The notes beneath the pieces were generated by a model. That model made no database searches and was not told where the DNA came from. It saw only the letters and a program-made list of their open reading frames with translations. A DNA stretch of 64,000 bases from contig OY986437.1 of NCBI GenBank assembly GCA_963920525.1, positions 56,120,830-56,184,829 of the forward strand, read 5' to 3'. The position numbers and the translations under genes are program-made. Below, piece by piece: positions 46,881-58,589 of the stretch. This stretch comes from Dichetophora obliterata (taxonomy: Eukaryota > Arthropoda > Insecta > Diptera > Sciomyzidae). The number at the start of each line of letters is the position of its first letter. Position 1 is the stretch's first letter.

Positions 46881-46964
46881 CTAAAGAAATGTCTTTTTTG
46901 TGTCCCATTTTGTTGTTTATGTATGTATATCATTGGTGCCAATAATACAGGCAGCAGCGCTAAC

Positions 46965-47894
46965 GAAAATAGTAAAACTATGATTGAGGTTCTGTGCAAG
47001 CAGAAATCTGAACACAAGGTTGTTCACTTCAACGCAAGAAGTCTAAATGATGATAAAATGGATTACGTGAAGTATATTTTTGAAAATTCTCCCGTTGACG
47101 TCATATGTGTTTCAGAAACCTGGTTTCATGAGGATGTTGATAACTCGTTTATGAACATGCATCATTTTAAATTATACCGTAATACCGTATACCGTAAAAG
47201 GTCTCATAAAAAAGGTGGAGGAGTAGCAATTTTCTGGAGGGAATATTTAAATGTTTCAGTGCTAGGGAAATCCTGTAGCACCGATGTTGAATACTTAAAT
47301 ATTAAAATATTCGACAATAGGACCCAAGTGTTTCTCTCTTGTATGTACAACCCGAACCGCAGCTGTAGCCTTAAACCACTGTTTGATGATATATCTAGAT
47401 GTGCTATTGATTTTGATCATTATATCCTTTGTGGTGATTTCAACATAAATATTCTGGCTAATGAAAATCTTAGCTCTGATTTTTTGGATTGCCTAGCCGA
47501 AGTTGGACTAAGTTTAGTTAACATAATGTTGCCAACAAGGTTTTCCAATAATGCCTGCCCCAGTTTACTTGATGTCTTCGTAACATCTGATGTATCGTCT
47601 GTACTCCTTATTAACCAGATATCATTTGTTTCAGACCATGACCTAATTTTCTGCACATTTAACATTAATCTTGCACCTATTGCTTCAGAAACTTGCTTCA
47701 CATATCGCAACTTTAAATCTGTTGATATTGGCAAACTTTATGGGGATTTATCTGAAATAAACTGGACTGATTGTTGGTTCTTTAGCTCAGTTGATGACAA
47801 GTTAAAATTTTTTGTTGATAATATCTTAAATCTTTTTGAATCCAATGTTCCCCTGTGTAAACGACAGGTCACCAACACAACCTCCCCTGGCTAA
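46965..47894 (+). pseudogene. retrotransposon AP endonuclease domain
   Basis: Open frame with APE motifs in order: HFNARSL (47030), VICVSETWF (47100), GGGVAIFW (47215), CGDFNIN (47430) and FVSDHDLIF (47630). This enzyme nicks target DNA to prime reverse transcription. The frame stops at 47894, directly before the reverse-transcriptase linker continues in another frame, so one frameshift separates them. The actual start is uncertain because the upstream part of the frame (from 46782) overlaps Tc1 sequence. Confidence 0.85.
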
Positions 47895-47908
47895 CCACGC
47901 GTGTTAAG

Positions 47909-48847
47909 TTGATCATAAAAAAACGTTACAAAGCCTATAACAAGTGGACACGATATCCAATTGAGGCTAATTGGGAAAGATTTAGGCAAGCAAGGAATGA
48001 AGCTACCTTGGCAGTTAGACTATCCAAAAAACAATATTATTTATCTAAACTAAGCCCAAATCTATCTTCTAAACAGTTATGGAAAAATCTAAAAAGTATT
48101 GGTATCTGCAATAAAGGCTCTGAAGTCTGCCGTACTGATCCAAATCTACTGAATGATTATTTCACTGCGAGCTCGTTGAGAGATGAAAATGCCGAATTCA
48201 TTAATAGCATAGTGCCTGTTGAGTTACCGCATGATTTCAGTTTTAGAGCTATAAATGAGCTAGATGTTGCCCGCTGCATTAAAAAAATCAGTTCGAATTC
48301 CATTGGTGAAGACGCACCGTCGATCAAGTTCATTAAGCTTATTTTGCCCCATGTGGTCAGTCCACTTGCTCATATCATCAACCATTGCATCACTACCTCG
48401 TGCTTTCCTGCCAGCTGGAAAGTGGCTACAATTGTTCCGATTGCAAAAATTGCAAATGTACGCGAGCTTGGTGACTTCAGACCAATCAGCTTGTTGTCAT
48501 CGATTTCGAAAGCATGTGAGGCTCTTATGGCGGAGCAAATAAGTGAACATATCCTATCTCTGGGCCTTATGACTGATTTTCAGTCAGGCTTCCATAAAGG
48601 TCATAGTTGTTCAACAGCAATAGTTAATATCTTGGATGACATTAGAGCTCCCTTCGATAATGGTGATCTAACCTTGCTTTGCCTTCTCGATTTTTCTAAG
48701 GCTTTTGACACTGTAAACCATAGTATCGTATGCAAAAAACTTGAATTGCAGTTCGGATTTTCTGAACCGTCAGTTCGCCTTTTAAGTAGTTACTTAAATG
48801 GAAGGTCCCAAAGAGTCAGCCTAGGCAACAACTTTATCTGCGTATAA
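47909..48847 (+). pseudogene. retrotransposon reverse transcriptase, part 1
   Basis: Fingers and palm of the reverse transcriptase: WKVATIVPIAKI, DFRPISLLSSISKACEALM, QSGFHKGHSCSTAI and LLDFSKAFDTVNH (first catalytic Asp). A frameshift and stop at about 48845 separates it from part 2. The linker at 47909-48160 also matches the family layout. Confidence 0.9.
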
Positions 48848-49319
48848 GCAAATCTATTGCGGTGTCCCTCAAGGGTCAGTCTTGGGATCACTCTTGTATG
48901 CCATGTTCATCAATGACATTTTTGTGAAATGTGAGAATGTATCCATGCATGCTTATGCTGATGACTTACAGTTATATATGTCAAGGCTCACAGGGATTGT
49001 TGAGGATTTGTGCGCAAGAGTAAATGATGATTTAAAATTAGTAGTGCAATGGACTAGGGAGAATATGCTTGCACTAAACCCCTCGAAATCATGTGTCTTG
49101 CCAATTACCAAAACACCTTTCTTCAATCTTGAGTTTCCTCCGATTATTCTAAATAACGCTGAGTTAAAAGTTGTAAGAAAAGTAAAAAGCCTTGGTTTTA
49201 TCCTGAATTCATCTCTTTCATGCGCGGATCATATTAATATGACTGTAAGTAAGGTCTATTATGTATTAAGAAACCTAAGAATGACTGCACCTTTTGTTCC
49301 CACCGAAAACAAAAGGTAA
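48841..49319 (+). pseudogene. retrotransposon reverse transcriptase, part 2
   Basis: QIYCGVPQGSVLGSLLYAMF, then AYADDLQLY with the catalytic Asp pair at about 48958, ALNPSKSCVL and VKSLGFILNSSLS. Continues the palm and thumb. The stop at 49319 follows a frameshift; the C-terminal part goes on in another frame. Confidence 0.9.
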
Positions 49320-49752
49320 ACTTGTGCTGCAGATCTTAATGCCAATAATTACATACTCTGAAGTCTCTCTGGACTCGAAATCCTCACACAAACTGTTAGT
49401 TGCCTTGAATAATGCCGCTTGCTTTGTCTATGATCTGCAGATGCATGACCATGTCTCCTCATTTTCTATTCGATTACTTGGCCGTAGTCTGAACAATATT
49501 TTCGAAGCAAGGAACTGCATTTTCTTGCATAAAATAATATACTCGCAATGTCCACGATATCTCTTTGCAAGCTTCAGTTCTGCAGATCAAGTAGAAATCT
49601 GAATCTCTTAATTCCGCGTTTTAATTATACAGCCTCAAGTAGACTGTTTTTTTGTTAGCGCAATAAGGCTGTGGAACTCACTGCCCAACCATATAAAATT
49701 AGTCTCCAATAGATTAGCCTTTAAGCAATTGATACTCAAATATTTTTCTTAA
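49320..49752 (+). pseudogene. retrotransposon C-terminal region
   Basis: LVLQILMPIITYSEV, ALNNAACFVYDLQMHDHVSS and IFLHKIIYSQCPRYL up to 49602, then after another frameshift a LWNSLPNHIK-like motif near 49675 and a stop near 49752. This is the normal end of CR1-type ORF2. Confidence 0.8.
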
Positions 49753-50148
49753 CTTCACATAACTTAATTTTTAGTCTAAGCTCTAACACAACCTCTTATT
49801 CTACCTCTAGCATTTTTTCATCGCTGGTCGATCATTTGATTGAATTTATACTAATGTAACATCTTTTAAAAATATTTTCAATAGTTTTAAATATCTTTTT
49901 CACTGTGACATGCACATGATAATTAATTCTTGAATGTTAACAATTTCTATAATAAAAAAATTATTGGTATCATTTTATGAGTTGAGAATTTCTGTCATTA
50001 ATGATAATAATCTTAGTTATAAAATTTTAAATAGTTTAGTATATAAGTATTATATTGTTGTTATTTATTCTAAAAATGCGGCTTGTTGTCTTATATGCCA
50101 ACAATATTTTTAAATAAATAATTAAAATAAATAAATAATTAAAAAATC

Positions 50149-50512
50149 TCTGGATTTTAATCCTATCGAGAATGTCTGGCATACCCTTTACACCATGTTT
50201 ACCTTTGGAATAACTCTTCCATAACTATTTTGAAAGAAAATATCATTGATGCTTGGAGAAATTCTTTGGAAATAAAATTAGGTATTAAGGCTTCGACTGA
50301 AAGTATGCCCTATAGAGTGTGAACTGTCGTAAAAGCTAGAGGCGGAAATACACGTTACTGACAAAACTTTAATCAAAATACTTTCTAGTGACAAACAATT
50401 ATTGTATTAAACTAACTCATTTATTTTTTTTATCATTGAAATAAAAACAAAATTATAATTTGACTTCAAACTTCAAAATTTCGTTTAATTACTCTAATAG
50501 CTTAACCACCTA
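50149..50512 (+). pseudogene. Tc1-type element 3' end, second copy
   Basis: + strand DFNPIENVWHTL (50157) and ILKENIIDAW-like sequence (about 50228), then about 220 bp to an end reading AGCTTAACCACCTAATGTA. The same end lies inverted at 41335-41400. Only the last part of the transposase remains. It is a homologue, in opposite orientation, of the Tc1 relic at 45924. Confidence 0.75.
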
Positions 50513-51758
50513 ATGTATATGAAGTAGAATGTCGGCATGTTTATATGTTCCTTATACAGATCTTTTATGTTTCCGCCGATGTGAAGCAACTTTGCCACTT
50601 CTAATCTATGAAACCCAGCGACGCTCACTGTTTAGATTAATTTTACCACGCCCACTTATACCGTTCCTTAATCAATAATACTTAAATGCGTAAAATAAAA
50701 AATTGCTACACCAAAGAATAACAATTTAGTACAAACAGAAATTTTTAATTATTTATGAAATTTTTTACCTTCCCTTACTTAGCAACACTTGGACAACGCT
50801 GGACTCCTGGAAATATTTTCTAATTGAAGGCCTTATTTCAACAACAACGTATTGTAAGCCTCTTAAGAAAAAAGGTCGAAATAATCAAATATAAAGTTTT
50901 TAAGAAATAAGTTTAGATATGAGACTACATTCGACAAAAGAAAACCTGCAGAAAAATGAAAAATCTGCATTTCGTAGGACTTTAAAATTTGTGGAGCTCT
51001 TCAAAACGATCTATGTATATAATTTTTTCAAATTAAAGTGAATTTATATGAGCGACTTCGTCGAAGCGAAGTTTTGCTTCTCTTTTTTTGGTAAAAACAT
51101 ACATTTTTTTACTTGCAACTTTTAATTTTTCTTTATAAAATAATAATAAAAGAATATAATAACTAATAAAAACATAACAAAATATTAAAATACAGTATTG
51201 GTATAGACTTATTGGCTTTTTTTAATACTATTTATGCTAAAACCACCGTAAAAAAAATAATTTACATCAACCCATTAACGCTCACTATCAGAACCTGTAG
51301 TTTAGTTTTTGAAATTTTCAGCATAAATTTGTTTTAATAATTAACGGAAAACTTTGAAGTTAAAAAATAAATTCAAATGATTTGGGTGTGGCGAAGCGTA
51401 AGATTAAAAAAGCATAAGGGGTCTGTAAATAGAGAAATAAAAAAAAACTAGAAAAAATTAGAAAAATTAGATATTGAGAAATTGCGCGAAATGGCGCAAA
51501 AATGCTTTAAATGTCTATTTTAGAACATTTTTTGAAAAAACAGTCTTTTAGCATTTTCACACAGTTGGAAGCAAAAACTGTACAGTGGCTGCGGATTTTT
51601 GTGGAATTTTAAATAAATTCTTTCATAGCGTATGACATATCATACATTGTCATTAATGAGTTAATTTGGTTTTGTTTTAGAAACGTGTGGCTTCATTAAA
51701 AGCATATATAATTATATTATTCCAAACACTTTAAATGTTTCCGACAATTATTTCTTTA
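50513..51758. other. no gene seen
   Basis: AT-rich; no recognisable element ends or coding. Confidence 0.4.
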
Positions 51759-52232
51759 TTCAAAGGTTCTGTATTTTTAATATACAAATTTAAAAAACAC
51801 TGGGAATTTGTGTTTAAATACTATTTATTAAAATGCAAAGAAGTGATCGTTTTTTTATGTTCTTTTGAAATTTCATATAGTATTTGCTCAAAGCAAAGAG
51901 CAAACATTTCCGTAGAAAGGTTCAAAGGTTCTGTATTTTTAATATACAAATTTAAAAAACACTGGGAATTTTGTGTTTAAGACTATTTATTAAAAAGCCA
52001 AGAAGTGATCGTTTTTTAAGTTCATTTAAATTTTAATAAAGTATTTGCTCAAAGCAAAAAGCAAACATTTCTGTAAAAAGGTTCAAAGGATCTGTATTTT
52101 TAATATACAAATTTCAAAAACACTGGGAATTTTGGGTTTAAAGACTATTCATTAAAATGTCAAGAAGTGATCGTTTTTTAAGTTCATTTGAAATTTCATA
52201 TAGTATTTGCTCAAAGCAAAAAGCAAACATTT
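51759..52232 (+). repeat. three-unit tandem repeat, about 162 bp
   Basis: TTCAAAGGTTCTGTATTTTTAA recurs at about 51760 and 51922 and as TTCAAAGGATCTG at 52082. Each is followed by AAACACTGGGAATTT, GAAGTGATCGTTTTTT and GTATTTGCTCAAAGCAAA. Units differ at several sites. Confidence 0.85.
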
Positions 52233-52960
52233 CTATCGTTCCAAACAATTAATTAACATCAAGGCTATTGTGAAAGTTAAATGAAAAACAAATTTTTTAT
52301 AGCCACAAGGTATAACTCAAGAAAACTGAAGTAACAAATGTCTAATGATTCGAAAAAATAAAACGATATACTTTAAAAATAACAACAAAATGAAAAACAA
52401 ACAAAGGAGTGCACACAAAACTAAGTGTCCAGATGCCTGCTTTAAACACTCAATGACCACGAGCAACAGCCGCATCAGAACCATTATAAAATGCCTTATT
52501 TGTAAATGTTGCACTTTTATTTGCACTTCTTAAAGGACTCTACTCGAGAAAATGACTATCCTGCTTGCCATCTGATTATTTACTTAAATAAAAGTGCTGC
52601 AGGAAAACGACGACGTTTCCATCAAGCTAAGCTAAGCTAAGCTAAGCACTGCCTTAAAAGCTGCAACGCCTCAGGTTTGAAAAATAATTACTTTTCCACT
52701 CCAGCCTTAAACCCTTGGCTTGGTCGCTGTCACACATAGGCACATACACATACATGCACACACTTGTGTATGTATGTATTTACAAACTTAAAAACAGTTG
52801 CATAACGTTTCCATGCTTGAATCTACAGGCAACCAACCAACCAACCAACCAGCCAACGATTTCTTTCTTATTTTTACCATTAAAATGCTTCATTCTTCTT
52901 TTGCTATACTTCGTTTGTGCTCTTTACTGTTGCGCAAATAACTTCACTGCATTTTTTTAG
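52233..52960. other. unique-looking sequence with short simple repeats
   Basis: Contains (AAGCT)n at 52624-52647 and (CAAC)n at 52830-52855. No convincing coding; short ORFs at 52345-52533 and 52715-52960 are unrecognised. Confidence 0.4.
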
Positions 52961-53010
52961 GCGCCAACGGCAGTAACGACAACAACAACGCGTTTGAAGC
53001 CTGCAAGTAG
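52961..53010 (+). other. weak candidate dpr terminal coding segment
   Basis: A good acceptor (CACTGCATTTTTTTAG, ending 52960) is followed by sequence that continues exon C of the dpr-family gene in the right phase. It gives a Gly codon, then ANGSNDNNNAFEACK and a TAG stop at 53008. The surroundings (about 52650-53240) are less TE-like than most of the window. Against it, there is no hydrophobic tail or GPI-type signal, and short in-phase ORFs behind a chance acceptor are common. This is inference only. Confidence 0.15.
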
Positions 53011-53244
53011 ATTTTTATCGCAGACGCTCTCAAGTTGCTCCTTATAATTTCACTCTATTTGCTATTTGCGTTTTGTTGTTGTTTGCAGCCTTTTATGCAC
53101 AAGTTGTTTATTGTTAATGAGACGCTCTCTAGAGGTCGATCACATTCTTGGTTGAGTTGCAGTAAATTGAATCGTTTCCAGTCAATTTATCTAATACATA
53201 TTATGAAAATTTGTTTATTGTTAACACATTGCAACACTTAAAAA

Positions 53245-53770
53245 TCAGGAGTATTAAAAAGAAATGTTTTTTTCCAAAAGATGGCTTTAGTTATCTGTAT
53301 CTCACGTCGCTTAAAAGCAATCGGGTTACGCCAGATGGCGTTAATAAGATAAGATCGTTCTAAAAAATCCTCTCAGACGGTTTTGTGATATTGTTTGACT
53401 GAGTTTTGTTTGAGCGCGCGTCAAATATGGACACCAGCAAAAAGAAAATACGCCATATTTTACAGTTTTTCTTCGATATAAGCGAAAAATTCCAAGTGAC
53501 TGAAAATGTGAATAGTGTTTATGGTCCTGATACTCTTACAGCCAACCATGGACAATTTTGGTTTCGTCGATTCCGTTCCTGTAACTTTTATGCCAAAGAT
53601 GCATCACGTCCTTGAAGTTCTATTTTCGGAAATGTTGAAAAAATCATGGAAATCGTCGAGTGCGACCGTCATATAAGCACCGTTTCGATTGCCCAAGTGC
53701 TAAATATTGCACAAAAAACCGTTTGTACTTGAATAAGGCTGAGTACAAAAATAAAACTCGATGTATGCAC
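53245..53770 (+). pseudogene. mariner element, 5' part
   Basis: The terminal repeat starts about 53245 (TCAGGAGTATTAAAAAGAAA). The transposase frame starts at 53427: MDTSKKKIRHILQFFFDISE, VNSVYGPDTLTANHGQFWFR, KDASRP-stop-SSIFGNVEK, IVECDRHISTVSIAQVLNIA. This is the paired helix-turn-helix DNA-binding region of mariner transposases. The catalytic part is missing, so the copy is truncated near 53770. Confidence 0.8.
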
Positions 53771-54042
53771 GCAGAGAAAAGACATGGTTGAAACATGATT
53801 ACCGCAATAATAATTTGTTTACTAAAACTATTGTACTATTCCTTCACACACAAATTTCTACCTTATAAAAGTCCATATATAGCAAAAATAACAATATGGT
53901 TGAAATGATACCATCGTCAACATATGAGTTGCTCAGAGCATAAATGGGGTAAGTCCATTTTTGGTAGCTTTGAGAAAATCAAACATATATAAAAATTCTT
54001 ATAATGAATTCCAAGTATAAAGAACTTAAAAAATAATAAACT
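53771..54042. other. no gene seen
   Basis: AT-rich. GCAGAGAAAAGACATGG near 53770 resembles termini of the ACACNGAGAAAA group. Confidence 0.35.
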
Positions 54043-54366
54043 GGTCATTTCAGCCCTTGAAAGGACTTTGACCTAGCTTCTATTGATCAATTGTGTTGAG
54101 CGTGTTATTAGATGCTTGATCACAAATGATCGAGAATTTGACCTACGTGTTTTATGCCGACTCCGAACGGCGCTTATGTTCTCAAGAAGCTTTACATGGC
54201 AATTTTTACTCTCTGAGGTTTGCCATTGTCTGCAGAGAGGTGACGACCGAACAGAAAAATTAATTCAGCTGAAAAAACTTTCTATCTGAGCTGGAATTGA
54301 ACCCGAGCTACCGCGGTTCTTTAGCTTAGGGGCCACGCACTCTACCCACTAGGCTACGGCCGCCAC
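54043..54366 (-). mobile_element. tRNA-derived SINE, copy 2
   Basis: Inverted, diverged copy of 10576-10895. On the minus strand it starts GGCGGCCGTAGCCTAGTGGG (A box) and has GGGTTCAATTCC (B box). The body matches, including TGATCAATAGAAGCTAGGTC on the minus strand. Ends near 54043 in TTTCAGCCC on the + strand. Confidence 0.8.
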
Positions 54367-54778
54367 TTAGTTTTAAAGAACTCAGTTTTGCTTTTAAGCT
54401 AGGTCAAGAGCATAAATAAAGCTATTCATATCGTAAAATATAAACTAAATAATACCCAAAAATGCATATTGCAGAATATTGCATACTAGTAAAAAAATTT
54501 AGCTTACTCAACTTGTCCACTAAAATTTTTTTAAAATTTCTCGTTTTGCCTTTTTTAAAATTTTCCCTTTCCGCTGTAGAAATCTAAGGGGAGATATTTT
54601 TAACAATTTTTTGGTAAGGAATAACTGCACTTAGTTTCCAAAGTAGGATTAAAAAACATCCATTTGTGTTTTTCTGAATAACTGAGCAGGCCAGTATGCA
54701 ACTATTCTTATAATTGTTCCACAGTTGAAATAAAACACATTTGCTTCTATTTATTATAGTAGAAATATAATAATCAAC
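54367..54778. other. no gene seen
   Basis: AT-rich, nothing recognised. Confidence 0.35.
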
Positions 54779-54983
54779 CCAATTCTGAATACTTTTTCCC
54801 CCGGAATCGGGAAAAGGAATTTTTCATTTTTAAGATAGCGTATAAAGATATAAATTTTTTTTAAACACTCATGAATATTGACGGTTGATGATTGGCATTA
54901 AAAATTTCCAAAATGTTCTTGAGCTTTGTCTTAAAAATGAAAAATTCCTTTTCCGATTCCTGGAGAAAAGTATTAAGAATTGG
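54779..54983. mobile_element. 205-bp palindromic MITE
   Basis: The left arm CCAATTCTGAATACTTTTTC...GGAAAAGGAATTTTTC pairs with the right arm (complement CCAATTCTTAATACTTTTCT...GGAAAAGGAATTTTTC) over about 55 bp. The TSD is not resolved. Confidence 0.7.
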
Positions 54984-54990
54984 CCTGAGT

Positions 54991-55792
54991 ACACGGAGTA
55001 AACGGTTTGCTGAATTTGTATTGTGGTTAAGCAAAATTTGCGCTTGATTCTCAGCCACTTCAAAATATGCTAGATTTTAGCATAACTAATCAAAATTTGC
55101 TATTCCAGTTTAAAATAACTAATCAAATTTTGATTAAATTCAAGCAAAATTTTGCTAAGTTATTATAAACTGAAAAAGCAAATTTCTGCTAAATTCAAGC
55201 AAATGCTTGCTAAGTTGTTATAAAATGGAATAGCCAATTATGATTAGTATTTGCTGAAATCTAGCATATTTTTGAAGTGAAATAATTATTAACATTAACT
55301 TAAGTTGAAAAATTACCACCATATGGAGATTTGCACCTCGGCCGCGTGAGTATGGGCTTATCCATTCGACCATCGCAGTTTTTAACCAATCGTCGCCTAA
55401 TTTTCTTCATTAAGAATAAACGTGTACTAGTGTGTTTAGAAGATTTTAGAAGATTTGCATGATTTGAGTAAAAATTTTCTATTTGAATTTATAATAACTT
55501 AGCAAATATTTGCTTGAATAAAGTAAAAATTTGCTATTCCAATTTATAATAGCTAAGCAAATATTTTCTTGAATTAAGCAGAAATTTGCTTTTGCATTTT
55601 ATAATAACTAATCAAAATTTTACTTGAATTTTAATTTGATTGAATCAAAATTTTGCTTTTTCCTAAATACATGAGGAGTGATTTTAATTTAGCAATCTTT
55701 TTTTAAAATCACACCATGATTGAGCAAAGATTTGCTGATTTGCTTTTAAGAAGAACATTTGCTTGATTGAAGCAAACTAATTTTCTCCGTGT
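54991..55792. mobile_element. ACACGGAG-ended element of AGCAAAT repeats
   Basis: Inverted ends ACACGGAGTAAACGG and, as complement of the right end, ACACGGAGAAAATTAG. The interior is built from AAATTTGCT/AGCAAATTT and AATTCAAGCAAA motifs in both orientations. It contains a tRNA-like stretch at 55320-55385. Confidence 0.65.
55320..55385 (-). repeat. tRNA-like (SINE head) relic
   Basis: The minus strand has TGGTCGAATGGATAAGC (A-box-like D-arm) and GAGGTGCAAATCTCC (T-arm with B-box-like loop). No full cloverleaf or acceptor pairing, so it is not called a tRNA gene. Confidence 0.4.
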
Positions 55793-55934
55793 ATGTAATA
55801 TTTTTTTATAGATCTAGGAATCTAATGCACTAAAAAATTTAAAATATGCCCATATAACATGCACTTAAAACTCTAAAATATGCGCTAAAAACCGGTTAAA
55901 TATGCAATATGAAATTAGCATAAAAGTAATAATT

Positions 55935-56735
55935 ACACAGTACGACAGTGGTTGGTTGGTACACATGAGAAATGTTAACATAATTGGAAAAAAGGCTTAA
56001 AATAAGAAAATACGTGTCTTGGCGTTTTGCTGTAGCACGTCAGAATTTTGAGATAATCGATTTTTAAGCTTCGAAGGACCGTAGAGGTTCTCTTGTAATG
56101 TAATACTATTATAAAAATTTCTATAAAAACAGAATAGGTGAACCGATTTCAATTCTTGAGCCAGTTTTGAAAAAGGAATAAAATTTGAATTTTTTTTATT
56201 AAAAAAACAATTTTTTCTCCGCTAGACGACGCTTTAATTTTCATGTAAAGTTAAAAAATAACCAAAAATGTAATGTAATGTAAATGTATGTGCTAGCGAA
56301 GCACATTATACTTTAGTTATTGGATTTCAAATTAACAATATTGTATTTTTAATGAATTTCGTACATATTTGGTTATTTTTTAACTTTACATCAAAATTAA
56401 AGCGCCACCTAGCGGAGCAAAAATTATTTTTTTATTAAAAAACAAATCAAATTTAATTTCCTTTTGAAAACTGGCTCAGGCATTAAAATCGGTTCAACAA
56501 CTCTGTTTTTATAGAAATTTTTATAATAGTATTACATTACAAGTGAACCTCCACGGTCCTTCGAAGCTTAAAAATCGATTTTCTCAAAATTCTGACGTGC
56601 TACAGCAAAACGCCGCGACACATGTTTCTTTATTTTAAGCAGTTTCATTTTCACATGCGACACATGTTTCTATTTTCATATTCTGTTAACATTTCTCATG
56701 TGTACTCAAAAAAATTTGATTTTGTTGTACTGTGT
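55935..56735. mobile_element. 800-bp palindromic element
   Basis: The left arm from ACACAGTAC (55935) and TACACATGAGAAATGTTAAC (55960) pairs with the right arm, which ends GTTAACATTTCTCATGTGTA...GTACTGTGT. The arms are about 300 bp and include AGCTTCGAAGGACCGTRGAGG-like and CTAGRCGRCGCTTTAAT-like segments. The loop is about 60-100 bp. Many compensating and non-compensating differences, so it is old. Confidence 0.8.
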
Positions 56736-57939
56736 TATAAGTTATCTTTTCCTAAAACATGTCACACTAAATGAAAATGGTTTCAAATCAAAAAAAAGCA
56801 AATATATGCAAAAACCACATGCATTTGTTGTAAAATATACAAGAATATGTAAACAACAAACAACAAAATATGCAAAAAAATGCAAAAATATGCACTAACA
56901 ATTGAATGCCCTTTTAAAGAAAATTTCATAATTCGCAAAGATAACTTGACCATTTCCATTTTAAGATGCCAAGTAAAAACATTGGGTCTAAGTAATAAAC
57001 ATTTTAAAGTCGTCTCTAAATTTACTGTAAGCTTTTTGACAACAAATTCTATAGAAATAATGTTAGAAAAGCTCTCATTAAGCTTTGAGTTGACTTTTAA
57101 ATGTTAATTACTAAGGCTCATTCATTTACTTGAGATTCCTAGCCCTATTTATAAATATATTTAAAAAAATTTAATCAAAAGTCTGTACATATATAAGTTT
57201 TCATCGTTGTCGTTATTTGACCTAACCTACCTAATTGCCGTGTTGATGCCAAATTGTTAAAAAAACCGCGATGCACTAGTGGAATATATTTTAGTATATC
57301 CTTTTTTGCTGCTGTCAAAGTTCTGTTATTTTTATATAGTGCTTCCTGTTTGACTTCGGAGAGTGCTTGAGGTCTGACTACTTTATTTTTTTTAAAAAGT
57401 CTACTTTATAAAATCATTCATTCAATTAAAATTTTCTTTAATGCTTAGTAAATATGAGGCTGCTCGTGTGTACTATATTGCATTCATCTAAACTTAAACA
57501 ATTTAATTGAGGGTCCCCATCCGAAGCCAAGCCGGTAAGGTACATACGTTGACAATTTCCTTCAGAAATTAGCTATTCGTAAAATTGAGGACTTACGCCA
57601 CTTGTGCTCTGAAAAAGTTATGTAATTTGTCAGAGCATAACAAAGTATTGCATTTCATTCAGAGACTACTTAAGCTAGAAGTTTCTAATTCGTACTCATA
57701 AATATGTTACATTTTCCTCTTTACTTCTATGTACTTAACTCAATTTCCTTAAAAAATGGACTTACGCCACTTGTGCAGGTGGACAGCTCAAATAATGATT
57801 GCCTCAACTATAAGTTGTAGCAAAAATGTTGTGGTTATGTCAATAATGATAAATATTATGATAAAGACAAACATTCTCGAATTTTAAATATGTGTCTAAA
57901 CTATTCTTTGATCGCTTAGTTATTTAATCTTATTCCATC
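56736..57939. other. no gene seen
   Basis: AT-rich. AAATATGCAAAA motifs lie at 56800-56895. GGACTTACGCCACTTGTGC occurs twice (57589, 57758). Confidence 0.4.
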
Positions 57940-58425
57940 AGTGAAGAGACACTTTACGTGCTTAATTTATCTTGCTTCGCCGATTATGAACCGCATTTCC
58001 ATCTGCGAATTGCTGCTTAATTGCAGCAAAATCGACCTATTTCTGTAGCACATGATGACTGGTGATGAAAAGTGGATAACTTACAACAACGTCAAGCGAA
58101 AACGGTCATGGTAAGAAAACGGTGCATAGTCAGGATTGATGCTTAGGAATCCTACTGAAAGCTGCTTTGCTACGGTCAAATTCTCATTTCGGACCTGTAT
58201 TAGCAACAATTGGACCGTCTGAAGAAAGCCATCGCCCAGAAGCAGCCGGCTTTGGAAAACAGGAGAGGAATTGTGCTCCAACATAATAACGCCAGGCCAC
58301 ACACATCGATAAAGACTTGCCGGACTCTCCGGGATCTTGGTTGAGAGACTCTTATTCATACACCTAATGGTAATAAACAAGTACCAAGTGATTACCACCT
58401 GGTCCAAGTTTTTGACATAAGGTAC
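57940..58425 (+). pseudogene. mariner transposase, catalytic part, degenerate
   Basis: + strand ISICELLLNCSKIDLF, MTGDEKWITYNNVKRKRSW (first catalytic Asp, 58052), GIVLQHNNARPHTS (about 58270-58310) and PSDYHLVQVF (third Asp region, about 58390). The second catalytic Asp of the family's QDNARPH is Asn here, and a conserved Trp is a TGA stop. Several frameshifts lie between 58110 and 58260. Inactive relic, lacking the N-terminus. Confidence 0.85.
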
Positions 58426-58589
58426 AAAATTCTCTATGAGAGAGGCATAATGAAACTGTTTATTACTATCAAAATGGCAACAAGTTACAGAACAAAACGG
58501 AGAATATTTAAATTAAAACGGATCATTCATACTATGCTAAATAATTCTTTAAATTTCCTGCAAAAAATAATTCCTTTCTTTCTACTACA
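58426..58589. other. no gene seen
   Basis: AT-rich spacer between the mariner and RTE-like relics. Confidence 0.3.

Larger units (their letters stand above)
46930..50147 (+). mobile_element. CR1-like non-LTR retrotransposon, near full ORF2
   Basis: Carries an endonuclease-reverse transcriptase ORF2 in consecutive frames (next entries), about 350 bp of 3' UTR, and an (AATAAATAATTA)n-type tail at 50105-50147. No ORF1 was found, so the 5' end is probably truncated near 46930. Few frame breaks, so it is relatively young. Confidence 0.8.

Noticed and set aside
52828..52930. Second candidate dpr terminal exon behind CTACAG at 52828
   Set aside because: In phase, but it would encode a (CAAC)n simple repeat followed by low-complexity hydrophobic residues; weaker than the already weak candidate at 52961.
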